Source of the DNA: Candidatus Levyibacteriota bacterium
Lineage (GTDB): Bacteria > Patescibacteriota > Microgenomatia > Levybacterales > UBA12049
Assembly (NCBI GenBank): GCA_016192645.1
Contig: JACPTT010000080.1
Coordinates: forward strand, 1 to 6,362
Length of the DNA stretch: 6,362 nucleotides
Direction: 5' to 3'
The notes under the pieces are model-generated. The model saw nothing but the letters and a program-made list of their open reading frames with translations. It ran no database searches and had not been told where the DNA came from. Each line of letters begins with the position of its first letter. The stretch's first letter is position 1. Position numbers and translations under genes: made by a program. Positions 1 through 4,983 of the stretch are shown here, piece after piece.

Positions 1-611
1 CCGGTTAGAAATCCGCCCACATGAGCAAAAAAAGCAACGCCCCCGGACTCCCCCATAAATGGAAGAGACACCGTGCCCGAAATAAGCTGAAGGACAAACC
101 AATAGCCAAGCATAAAGGGCGCGGGAATTTCAACAACGCCGGCAAAACCAAAAAAAGGAACGACTGTTTTAATTCGCGAATGGGGAAAAAGAACATAATA
201 CGCTCCTAAAACCCCTGCCACTGCTCCCGATGCTCCAAGCATTGGGATAGAAGAGCTGGGCATTACAAAGTATTGAAGAAGATTGCCCGCAATTCCCGAT
301 GCGAAGTAAACTATGGGAAAGAAAAACCAGCCAAATCGGCCTTCGACATTATCGCCAAAAACCCACAAAAACCACATGTTGGAAATAATATGCAAAAACC
401 CTCCGTGCAGAAAGATTGCGCTGGTAAACGGAATTAGAGTTGCGAAGTCGCCAAAGTTCACGAGCGAGGGAACAAGGGCATAAGTTTGAATAAAAATTTC
501 TTGGTCGGGAACTATTAATTGCTGGATAAAAATAAGAACAGTTGCGGCAATAAGCGCAACATTGATAAAAGGAAACCGCGGCGCCCGTATTGAATCAGAT
601 AATGGAAACAT
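1..611 (-). CDS. Rhomboid family intramembrane serine protease, C-terminus cut by window edge
   Basis: The frame stays open from an ATG at 611 down to base 1, giving about 203 residues without the C-terminal end. Rhomboids cleave transmembrane segments of other proteins inside the lipid bilayer. The signature elements are all visible: an HGGFLHIISNMW block at about residues 69-80 (His69, His74, Asn78, the oxyanion and structural residues of the second helix), the GASGAVAG catalytic serine motif (Ser128), and AHVGGFLTG with the catalytic His197. Several hydrophobic helices surround them. About 200 residues is near full size for a bacterial rhomboid, so only the last helix and tail should be missing. 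The start is the first ATG after a TATACT box only 8 bases upstream, with no Shine-Dalgarno sequence, which suggests a leaderless mRNA. It is divergent from the tRNA-Gly promoter. The family call is firm; the substrate is unknown. Confidence 0.93.
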   Translation of the reverse strand, partial: MFPLSDSIRAPRFPFINVALIAATVLIFIQQLIVPDQEIFIQTYALVPSLVNFGDFATLIPFTSAIFLHGGFLHIISNMWFLWVFGDNVEGRFGWFFFPIVYFASGIAGNLLQYFVMPSSSIPMLGASGAVAGVLGAYYVLFPHSRIKTVVPFFGFAGVVEIPAPFMLGYWFVLQLISGTVSLPFMGESGGVAFFAHVGGFLT

Positions 612-619
612 ATAAGTCT

Positions 620-648
620 AGTATACGCTTTTATGCTTGAGTATAAAA
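620..648 (-). promoter_or_regulatory. Probable promoter of the rhomboid gene (leaderless)
   Basis: Read on the minus strand, a TATACT -10 box lies at 625-620. It ends 8 bases before the rhomboid ATG at 611, so transcription would begin at or next to the start codon. The -35 region 17 bases upstream (TTTATA) is weak. The -10 is convincing; the full promoter is an inference. Confidence 0.5.
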
Positions 649-665
649 CTCTCTTTTGCTATACT
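637..665 (+). promoter_or_regulatory. Promoter of the tRNA-Gly / tRNA-Arg transcript
   Basis: TTGAGT at 637-642 and TATACT at 660-665 are separated by exactly 17 bases, a near-consensus sigma-70 promoter. The -10 ends 9 bases before the mature 5' end of tRNA-Gly, a typical tRNA leader length. It lies back to back with the rhomboid promoter. Confidence 0.8.
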
Positions 666-674
666 TAAACAACT

Positions 675-749
675 GCGGGAGTAGTTCAGCGGTAGAATGT
701 CTCCCTTCCAAGGAGAAGGTCGCCGGTTCAAATCCGGTCTCCCGCTCCA
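675..749 (+). tRNA. tRNA-Gly(TCC), CCA encoded
   Basis: A complete cloverleaf can be drawn by eye. The acceptor strands GCGGGAG and CTCCCGC pair over 7 bp. The D-arm is GTTC...GAAT. The anticodon stem TCTCC/GGAGA encloses loop CTTCCAA with anticodon TCC. The T-arm GCCGG/CCGGT has loop TTCAAAT. Discriminator T746 is followed by an encoded CCA. It is the first gene after the promoter at 637-665. Confidence 0.95.
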
Positions 750-750
750 T

Positions 751-801
751 GCCCCTGTAGCTCAACCGGATAAGCATTGCTTGGCTTCGCATAAGCAGAG
801 C
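751..801 (+). pseudogene. 5' fragment of a second tRNA-Arg with enlarged D-loop
   Basis: The first 22 bases (751-772) are identical to the first 22 bases of the complete tRNA-Arg that begins 83 bases downstream. They include acceptor strand GCCCCTG, the TA linker and D-stem strand GCTC (760-763). The other D-stem strand, GAGC, appears at 798-801, so the D-stem is kept but the loop has grown to 34 bases. The extra part contains a hairpin, TGCTT...AAGCA (777-796 region), with a TTC loop. After 801 no anticodon stem forms, and no separate 3' acceptor strand is seen before the complete gene. The next 32 bases (802-833) are unassigned. It cannot mature as a normal tRNA alone. Whether it is a pseudogene, a recombination scar or part of an insertion is open. 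Confidence 0.7.
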
Positions 802-833
802 TTGCCGGTTTCGCACATGGGCTCGTTGCACTT

Positions 834-907
834 GCCCCTGTAGCTCAACCGGATAGAGCAAGTCGGTTCTAACGATTAGGTTGGGGGTTCGAGTCCCTCC
901 AGGGGTG
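834..907 (+). tRNA. tRNA-Arg(TCT)
   Basis: Acceptor strands GCCCCTG and CAGGGGT pair over 7 positions, with a G-T pair at the end. The D-arm is GCTC/GAGC with a normal loop. The anticodon stem AGTCG/CGATT encloses loop GTTCTAA, anticodon TCT at 868-870, reading AGA. The T-arm is GGGGG/CCCTC with loop TTCGAGT. CCA is not encoded: CTA follows discriminator G907, so CCA must be added by the nucleotidyltransferase. It directly follows the 5' fragment of the same isotype. Confidence 0.93.
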
Positions 908-928
908 CTAACTCCTCTTCCGTATGAT

Positions 929-957
929 TTGACATCAAATTAAATTTAGCCTACAAT
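929..957 (+). promoter_or_regulatory. Promoter of the hypothetical-sortase operon
   Basis: TTGACA (929-934, a perfect -35), a 17-base spacer and TACAAT (952-957) form one of the best sigma-70 promoters in the window. It sits 19 bases past the tRNA-Arg end and predicts a leader of about 30 bases before the ATG at 995. Confidence 0.85.
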
Positions 958-994
958 AGCAGCCACTCCTGCTCATATATCTGCCCAAAGATGT

Positions 995-1699
995 ATGGGA
1001 AGTTACACAACGCCTACTTGGGGCTACAAAATAGTTTCTGACAGACAAATCCAGTTTTATCATGTGTTACTTCCAAAGGTGAAAACCCAAACACTTAAGC
1101 GTTCTATTCCATATGCGCAAGATATCAAGAACCACAAAGACGGAAGCATTACTATCTCTCTCACCGCCGATAGTTACCCAACGATTGCTATTGAAAAAGT
1201 TATCTCCTTTTTTGAGCAAAAAACAAACAGCCTTTTGGAAACTCCGGATTATTATTATAAGGTTCCGCTTCGAATAAAAAGATTGCTCACTCAATGGGCT
1301 CTTACATTCCAAGGCTGTCTGGCGCTTATGTTAATCCATAGTAAAAAAATTAAAAAGCTTATAAAGAATGATTTCGAATTTATCAATTCACAATGCGGCG
1401 GATTATATCTTGCTCCCTATACACTCTTTTTATACCAGGACCGCCCAAAAATTATTCATCCAATTAGCGCCCAAAACAGCAATGAACGTAAAAAAATCGA
1501 GCAGGAAACAGCCAGGCTGGTGCGCGGGATGATTAAAAAAATGCGCGAAGCTCAACCCGGACTTACCGGTCTAGCCCTTCTTTCAATGCTTGAGGACAAA
1601 ACCAGACTTAAGGCTGGAAAAATCTGCCAGATTATAAACGGCAAATCTTTTGGCGTTGTGAACCCTATCTATTCGCCGTTCTTCTCCGAGCAAATATGA
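995..1699 (+). CDS. Hypothetical 234-aa protein, cotranscribed with sortase
   Basis: I do not recognise this family. The protein is soluble-looking and basic, without a signal peptide or clear membrane helix. The N-terminal 75 residues look beta-rich, with an SITISLTADSYPTIAIEKVI stretch at about 51-70. A basic patch, KKIKKLIKN, lies near residue 120. The C-terminal third (about 165-218) looks helical and charged, and a helix-turn-helix-like fold there is possible but unproven. A conserved-looking NSQCGGLYLAPYT segment is at about 131-143. An out-of-frame ATG at 991 opens only a short frame, so 995 is the best start, although no Shine-Dalgarno sequence precedes either. The stop overlaps the sortase start (ATGA, 1696-1699), so the two are translationally coupled and probably act together. 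The coding call is supported by length, promoter and coupling. Confidence 0.8.
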   Translation: MGSYTTPTWGYKIVSDRQIQFYHVLLPKVKTQTLKRSIPYAQDIKNHKDGSITISLTADSYPTIAIEKVISFFEQKTNSLLETPDYYYKVPLRIKRLLTQWALTFQGCLALMLIHSKKIKKLIKNDFEFINSQCGGLYLAPYTLFLYQDRPKIIHPISAQNSNERKKIEQETARLVRGMIKKMREAQPGLTGLALLSMLEDKTRLKAGKICQIINGKSFGVVNPIYSPFFSEQI

Positions 1700-2244
1700 A
1701 ACAGAAGTTTTTTATCCTTGTTGTCTTGCTTTTGCTCGCCGGACTAACCACTCTTGCTCAGCCTCTAAAAAAGTCAAGCTTGGTTGTCCCTAAGCCCGCC
1801 AAAGAACTTTTAACGCCTCAATATATTTATATCCCAAAGTTGAAGCTTTTTCTTTCCCTTCAGACTGCGCCGATAAAAAACAATGAATGGATATTAAGCG
1901 AGCAAAAAACCGCCTTTTTCGGAGAAGGATCAGCTCTTCCGGGAGAGCAAGGAGTAAGCGCCATCTTTGCCCACGCCAAAAATGGCCTGTTTGCGAAACT
2001 GCCGCTTCTTGAAAAAAATGACACGCTTATCGTTATTTCCGAGAAAAAACTCTTTCAGTACAAAATCGAAGAAAAACAACTTATTGAACCCGATGAACTT
2101 TCGTTTCTTAAACCTAAGGGGAGAAATCAACTTGCTGTTTTCACCTGTTTTGGAAAAGATGATAAAAAACGAATTCTTTTTTTAGGTGGTTTAATTGGGG
2201 AACTCCCTAATGCAAAAATCAAAAATAGCCTATATCAAATATAA
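1696..2244 (+). CDS. Sortase, class D/E-like, membrane-anchored
   Basis: Sortases are cysteine transpeptidases on the outer face of the membrane. They cut a C-terminal sorting motif and attach the protein to the wall or to another protein. Residues 5-20 are a hydrophobic signal-anchor, followed by a short linker. The domain begins with the typical YIYIPKLKL strand (about 43-51). It continues with EGSALPGEQGVSAIFAHAKNG, where His93 matches the catalytic histidine, then AVFTCF with catalytic Cys151, and DKKRILF with the active-site Arg159. At 182 aa it is a normal single-domain sortase. The residue before His is Ala instead of the common Gly, a mild variation. It overlaps the upstream hypothetical gene by 4 bases. 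No LPxTG-type substrate is encoded in the window, so the target is unknown. No terminator hairpin is visible after the stop. Confidence 0.88.
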   Translation: MKQKFFILVVLLLLAGLTTLAQPLKKSSLVVPKPAKELLTPQYIYIPKLKLFLSLQTAPIKNNEWILSEQKTAFFGEGSALPGEQGVSAIFAHAKNGLFAKLPLLEKNDTLIVISEKKLFQYKIEEKQLIEPDELSFLKPKGRNQLAVFTCFGKDDKKRILFLGGLIGELPNAKIKNSLYQI

Positions 2245-2259
2245 ATATCTTAAATAAAC

Positions 2260-2289
2260 TTGACAAATCAACATTCTCTGTGTTAGCAT
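2260..2289 (+). promoter_or_regulatory. Promoter of the LysM protein gene
   Basis: A perfect TTGACA (2260-2265) is followed 18 bases later by TAGCAT (2284-2289). A TG at 2281-2282 in front of the -10 gives an extended -10 element. The predicted start leaves about 10 bases before the ATG at 2308, with no Shine-Dalgarno sequence. Confidence 0.7.
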
Positions 2290-2307
2290 CATGGCCTGTA
2301 TAAAAAT

Positions 2308-2611
2308 ATGACAAGAAGAGGAAGACCACGCAAAATCGTAGAAGTCAAAGGGAATTACCGAAATCTTATTATTGGCGCTGTTGTTGTCCTTTTGGTTTTA
2401 GTTGGGGCATGGACTTTTTTCTTTAAAAAACCTCTTTTTGAACTTCCTCCTCTAACCCCGCCATACGGTGAAGAAGAATGATTCATTGTATGGAATTGGG
2501 ATGACTTTTTGTGATAACAAAGCGGCTTGGCTTGATCTTGCCGAACAAAATAAGCTTTCTTACCCCTACATTCTCCGCGCCGGCGAAACCCTCACCATCT
2601 CTTGCCCGTAA
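2308..2611 (+). CDS. Membrane-anchored LysM-domain protein, frameshifted
   Basis: The frame from ATG 2308 encodes a basic N-terminus (RRGRPRK, AT-hook-like but cytoplasmic by charge) and one membrane helix at residues 20-38. It stops at 2481 after 57 residues. A second frame, open from 2456 to the TAA at 2609-2611, encodes HTVKKNDSLYGIG...AAWLDLAEQNKLSYPYILRAGETLTI. This is a LysM peptidoglycan-binding domain with its opening (TVKKNDSLYGI) and closing (LRAGETLTI) halves. Removing one C from the CCCC run at 2456-2459 joins them into a sensible 100-residue protein: N-in anchor, helix, external LysM at about 52-98. Two cysteines (68 and 99) could form a disulfide. A plain gene caller would report only 2308-2481. 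Sequencing or assembly error, a real pseudogene, phase variation or programmed +1 shifting are all possible; error or mutation is most likely. Confidence 0.8.
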
Positions 2612-2617
2612 GTCCTA

Positions 2618-2646
2618 TTGAACAAACCCGATATTTAGGCTAAAAT
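2618..2646 (+). promoter_or_regulatory. Promoter of the tRNA-Leu / tRNA-Pro cluster
   Basis: TTGAAC (2618-2623), a 17-base spacer and TAAAAT (2641-2646) lie 18 bases before the tRNA-Leu 5' end. No other promoter is seen before the tRNA-Pro genes, so the whole cluster to 3047 is probably one transcript. Confidence 0.75.
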
Positions 2647-2664
2647 AAAAGTGTTAATTCGTTT

Positions 2665-2751
2665 GCCGCGGTGGTGGAATGGTAGACACGAAGGCCTTAA
2701 GAGCCTTTGTTCCAAAAGAACGTGAGAGTTCGACTCTCTCTCGCGGCACCA
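2665..2751 (+). tRNA. tRNA-Leu(TAA), CCA encoded
   Basis: A class II tRNA of 87 bases. Acceptor strands GCCGCGG and TCGCGGC pair with one G-T. Anticodon stem AAGGC/GCCTT encloses CTTAAGA, anticodon TAA at 2698-2700, reading TTA. The long variable arm GTTC...GAAC is typical of leucine tRNAs. The T-arm GAGAG/CTCTC has loop TTCGACT. A748-type discriminator (base 2748) is followed by an encoded CCA. Confidence 0.95.
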
Positions 2752-2806
2752 TCCTTCGCTAAAGCTTCGGAATCGCAAGCTCTTATTCCGTGAAGAAACG
2801 GGCTTG

Positions 2807-2837
2807 CCCGCCGAAGTTCCGAAGGAACGTAGGCGGG
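2807..2837 (+). repeat. Nested GC-rich palindrome overlapping the outer tRNA-Pro 5' end
   Basis: CCCGCC (2807-2812) pairs with GGCGGG (2832-2837). Inside lies a second stem, GTTCC/GGAAC (2816-2820, 2824-2828), with loop GAA. The right arm covers the first four bases of the outer tRNA-Pro 5' half, so hairpin and tRNA acceptor folding would compete. The spacer 2752-2806 holds two more short hairpins, including CGGGC-TT-GCCCG, and no gene. Confidence 0.6.
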
Positions 2838-2899
2838 GACTAGCTCAGTTGGATAAGCGTAGCTTGGTTGCCTTCGGCAACTAAGAGCGCGCGGTTTGG
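2834..2899 (+). pseudogene. 5' half of a split tRNA-Pro with enlarged D-loop
   Basis: CGGGGAC (2834-2840) is a tRNA acceptor strand, followed by TA and D-stem GCTC (2843-2846). The D-loop begins normally (AGTTGGATA). A 10-bp hairpin with triloop TTC (about 2870-2884 at its core, GTTGCC/GGCAAC) follows before the other D-stem strand GAGC (2885-2888). Next comes G, then CGCGG and TTTGG (2890-2899), which match the 5' anticodon stem and the first five loop bases of a proline tRNA. Sequence after 2899 leaves the tRNA. The acceptor strand is perfectly complementary to GTCCCCG at 3038-3044, beyond the complete tRNA-Pro, so the two are probably halves of one gene. Whether they can be joined at the RNA level is unknown. 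Confidence 0.65.
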
Positions 2900-2918
2900 C
2901 CCGCCTGACTTGAAATGA

Positions 2919-2990
2919 CGGGGTGTAGTTCATCGGTAGAACGCTCGGTTTGGGACCGAGAAGTAGCAGGTCCAATTCCTGTCACCCCGA
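2919..2990 (+). tRNA. tRNA-Pro(TGG) with non-canonical T-loop
   Basis: Acceptor strands CGGGGTG and CACCCCG pair over 7 bp. D-arm GTTC/GAAC has loop ATCGGTA. Anticodon stem CTCGG/CCGAG encloses TTTGGGA, anticodon TGG at 2951-2953, reading CCN. T-stem GCAGG/CCTGT has loop TCCAATT in place of the usual TTCRANY, so position 55 is C, not U. CCA is not encoded (A2990 is followed by CA). It lies between two halves of another tRNA-Pro, with GAAATGAC (2912-2919) and GTCATTTC (2994-3001) forming an inverted repeat around it. Confidence 0.88.
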
Positions 2991-3008
2991 CAAGTCATTT
3001 CGGGCAGG

Positions 3009-3047
3009 GACCGTTAGGCCGGAGGTTCGAATCCTCTGTCCCCGACA
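3009..3047 (+). pseudogene. 3' half of the split tRNA-Pro
   Basis: GA (3009-3010) would complete loop TTTGGGA of the 5' half. CCGTT is the 3' anticodon stem, and AGGCC a normal 5-base variable loop. T-stem GGAGG/CCTCT has canonical loop TTCGAAT. GTCCCCG (3038-3044) is the 3' acceptor strand, followed by ACA. It pairs perfectly with CGGGGAC at 2834-2840 and imperfectly with the enclosed tRNA-Pro acceptor. The anticodon stem formed with CGCGG has four usable pairs of five. The end lies only two bases before the stop of the convergent carboxypeptidase gene. Confidence 0.65.
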
Positions 3048-3049
3048 TT

Positions 3050-4015
3050 TTATTCATGGAGCGGGGGAGTGGCGCCGAGTTTTTTGAGCCCGTAGTCCAA
3101 AAGCTCCTTCATTTCACCCCGCCTGTCACCACTTCCTAAAAGTACGCCAATTATTCGATGTCCCTCATGCTCAAGATAAGTTACCAAGCACAACCCTGCC
3201 TCCGGAGTATATCCGTCCTTGACGCCCTTGACTCCCGGATAGCTTGTTAAAAGATTGGTTTGATTTTCTAAATAAATTGCTTTATGGGCTTGGGAATAGG
3301 GAATAGTGTATTGAAAAGTAGAAACGACTTTTTGGAAAAGAGGGAAATTCGAAATGGCGTAATTACTCATAACAAACATTTCATAAGCGGTTGAATACTG
3401 ATTCCCATCTCCCTCAAGGCCAGAAGGGTTAGTAAAATGAGTATTTTTAAGCCCCAGCGATTTTGCCTTGTCGTTCATCGCCTTTACAAAATTTTCCCGC
3501 CCAAAGTCATAATTGCTTGCTAGAGTTTCGGCGGCGTCATTTCCCGAAGCAAGCATAAGCCCATAGAGCAATTCCGAAAAAGTGAACGTTTCGCCCGCGG
3601 TTAATCCCATGCTATTTTCGCCAACCAAATCTTTTTGGGAAACGATAAAGCGATCGTCGCTTTTTTTGTTCTCAAGCGCCACAATGGCTGTCATAATTTT
3701 GGTAAGCGAGGCAACAGGAAGTCGTTCGTCTTGGTTTTTTGCGAATAAAGTCCGTTTTGTTGTTAAATCATACACAAGCGCCGCTTTTGCCGAAATCTGC
3801 GGTTTTTTCAAATCACTTGATTCTTCTATTCGGGGTAAAAATAAATCAAGCAGCGAAACCTGCTTATTTTTTGTCATGGATAAAAAATCCGGTAGGGGAG
3901 AGGTGATTTTTAATTTTCCTCTCGAAAAAACCGGATATATAAGCCAGAGAAGAATGATTAGAAAAATACCTCCTAAAATAATCGTTGCCAGATATGAAAG
4001 CCAAAAGTGCTTCAT
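3050..4015 (-). CDS. D-alanyl-D-alanine carboxypeptidase-like penicillin-binding protein (S11 family)
   Basis: This family trims the terminal D-Ala from peptidoglycan stem peptides on the outer face of the membrane. The start chosen is ATG 4015, giving 321 aa; the frame is open further upstream, but 4015 overlaps the MFS stop as ATGA and begins directly with a membrane anchor (residues 8-29). The serine active-site motif is VASLTKIMT (Ser103, Lys106). The second motif is SGN at 157-159. The third motif reads KDG (266-268) in the usual GVKGVKDGYTPEAG context, where most members have KTG. The N-terminal SAKAALVYDLTTKRTLFAKN strand and the TNPSGLEGDGNQYSTAYEM block are typical of the family. No C-terminal amphipathic anchor domain is evident, so it is a short, N-terminally anchored form. 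It is third in a coupled operon. The Thr to Asp change leaves activity uncertain. Confidence 0.92.
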   Translation of the reverse strand: MKHFWLSYLATIILGGIFLIILLWLIYPVFSRGKLKITSPLPDFLSMTKNKQVSLLDLFLPRIEESSDLKKPQISAKAALVYDLTTKRTLFAKNQDERLPVASLTKIMTAIVALENKKSDDRFIVSQKDLVGENSMGLTAGETFTFSELLYGLMLASGNDAAETLASNYDFGRENFVKAMNDKAKSLGLKNTHFTNPSGLEGDGNQYSTAYEMFVMSNYAISNFPLFQKVVSTFQYTIPYSQAHKAIYLENQTNLLTSYPGVKGVKDGYTPEAGLCLVTYLEHEGHRIIGVLLGSGDRRGEMKELLDYGLKKLGATPPLHE

Positions 4016-4617
4016 TTTTCGCGGATATACAAGAGGTAGGGAAAAATTCCAAGAAGGTTTACAATGCTTGCCAGAAGAAATAAAAATGAGAATCCGTATT
4101 GATTGGCAATAAAGCCTCCGAGTGCCGTTGCTAAAGCCATACCGGTAAAAGTTATCGCGTCGTAGATCCCCCATTCGCTTGGTTCCTTATTCTTATCTAA
4201 ATGGGTTGAGAAAAGGGAATTTTTTGCGGGTGAGGCAATTCCCAAACCAACCCCGGCCATGGCATAAAAGAAAAATAAGTAAAAAATAGTATTGGAAAAG
4301 GCAAAACCAACATAGGATAGGCTGAGAAACAACATTCCTCCAATCGTGAGAATAAATTTTCCTCGCTCGATTTTTCCCAGCAGGTATCGTCCGCTTAAAA
4401 GTTCAGAAAAAACCCTCGCAATAAGGTAGACGCTAAAAGCAGACGCCGCAATCTGGACATTGCCGCCTTCAATATTACTAACCACAAAGATGGCAAAAAT
4501 GGGAGTAACAAAATTCCAGGCAGACCAAAGAAAAGTCTCAGAAACTATAAACGCTTTAACAACCGGGTTTATTTGAAAATGCGAAGGATTTCTTCCTAAG
4601 AATTGCTCTTTGAGCAT
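4012..4617 (-). CDS. MFS-type transporter, half-size (about six helices)
   Basis: A very hydrophobic 201-aa protein with about six predicted membrane segments, near residues 20-47, 54-80, 88-107, 110-133, 150-171 and 174-197. The loop after the second segment (SGRYLLGKIERGK) resembles the major facilitator motif A. The AGVGLGIASPAKNSLFS stretch after the fourth resembles the conserved fourth-helix region of the same superfamily. Full MFS transporters have 12 helices, so this protein equals one half and would need to dimerise, or it is a reduced family member. No break in the frame suggests truncation by mutation: it starts one base after the zinc-ribbon stop and its own stop overlaps the carboxypeptidase start. 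Substrate is unknown; the partner gene hints at an envelope role. Confidence 0.82.
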   Translation of the reverse strand: MLKEQFLGRNPSHFQINPVVKAFIVSETFLWSAWNFVTPIFAIFVVSNIEGGNVQIAASAFSVYLIARVFSELLSGRYLLGKIERGKFILTIGGMLFLSLSYVGFAFSNTIFYLFFFYAMAGVGLGIASPAKNSLFSTHLDKNKEPSEWGIYDAITFTGMALATALGGFIANQYGFSFLFLLASIVNLLGIFPYLLYIREK

Positions 4618-4618
4618 A

Positions 4619-4891
4619 TCACTTATGTATCCGCGGTTTATTCGCTGCTGCTTTTCTTGCTAGTATATTTGCTGCTTTTTCTGCTCTTGCCGCCTCTCGT
4701 TTTTTTGTTTCTTTAAGAAGAACTTTTTCAAATGCTGCTTGGCACACTTCATTTATGCAGATAATCTGGGAGTACTCAACAATTGTGGTTCCTGTGAGGG
4801 TTGGCATTTTTTCTTTCCACGTCTTTTCTACGCGTCTTTTACTCCCGCAACGATCGCATCGTTGGTTAAGATAAGTATTATTGCGCTTCAT
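4619..4891 (-). CDS. Small zinc-ribbon-like protein, hypothetical
   Basis: A 90-aa basic protein. Cys12 and Cys15 (RCDRCGSKRR) and Cys45 and Cys50 (ICINEVCQ) could bind one zinc ion in a ribbon, with an unusual four-residue spacing in the second pair. The C-terminal 35 residues are Lys/Ala/Arg-rich and probably helical (KETKKREAARAEKAANILARK), a possible RNA- or DNA-binding tail. No enzymatic motif is seen. The ATG at 4891 is only 12 bases after a TATAAT box and lacks a Shine-Dalgarno sequence, so the mRNA is probably near-leaderless. It is the first gene of the operon with the MFS and carboxypeptidase genes. Small proteins of this kind are frequent in Patescibacteria; function is not known. 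Confidence 0.82.
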   Translation of the reverse strand: MKRNNTYLNQRCDRCGSKRRVEKTWKEKMPTLTGTTIVEYSQIICINEVCQAAFEKVLLKETKKREAARAEKAANILARKAAANKPRIHK

Positions 4892-4903
4892 GGAAGGAAT
4901 TTA

Positions 4904-4932
4904 ATTATAGCAAAAAACGCCCCAAAAAACAA
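4904..4932 (-). promoter_or_regulatory. Promoter of the zinc-ribbon / MFS / carboxypeptidase operon
   Basis: On the minus strand, TTGTTT (4932-4927), a 17-base spacer and a perfect TATAAT (4909-4904) preceded by TGC form an extended -10 promoter. The -10 ends 12 bases before the ATG at 4891, predicting a leader of about six bases. Confidence 0.8.
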
Positions 4933-4943
4933 GGAAAAAGAAT

Positions 4944-4973
4944 GTGGCATCTAAAAGGTAATTTTGCTACAAT
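4944..4973 (+). promoter_or_regulatory. Promoter of the tRNA-Gln 5' half / GIY-YIG / tRNA-Gln transcript
   Basis: TGCTACAAT (4965-4973) is a full extended -10 element; GTGGCA (4944-4949) is a partial -35 with an 18-base spacer. The -10 ends 10 bases before TGCCGAG at 4984, the same spacing as at tRNA-Gly, which supports 4984 as a genuine tRNA 5' end. It diverges from the zinc-ribbon operon promoter. Confidence 0.65.
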
Positions 4974-4983
4974 TGAGGTATAC

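Noticed and set aside
631..861. 76-aa minus-strand reading frame across tRNA-Gly and the tRNA-Arg fragment
   Set aside because: It is the antisense translation of tRNA genes (the ETGFEPATFSLEGRHS type string is a common false protein) and has no start signals.
2479..2505. Short frame starting at ATG 2479 or ATG 2501 as an independent small gene
   Set aside because: The LysM homology begins upstream at 2462 in the frame of 2501, so a start at 2501 would cut the domain in half; a frameshifted single gene explains it better.
2900..3008. Group I intron in the outer tRNA-Pro
   Set aside because: The interruption is 109 bases and mostly occupied by a tRNA; there is no room for a group I catalytic core and no core motifs are seen.
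2895..3013. Archaeal-type bulge-helix-bulge tRNA intron
   Set aside because: The flanks do not give a clean bulge-helix-bulge at the loop boundaries, and the protein genes and promoters are bacterial.
2697..3139. Frames of 92 aa (-) and 74 aa (+) across tRNA-Leu and tRNA-Pro
   Set aside because: They run through structured tRNA genes and lack protein-like composition, promoters or ribosome binding sites.
4016..4174. Upstream extension of the carboxypeptidase by 53 residues
   Set aside because: The extension overlaps the MFS coding sequence out of frame and is not family-like; ATG 4015 is followed directly by the membrane anchor and overlaps the MFS stop as ATGA.
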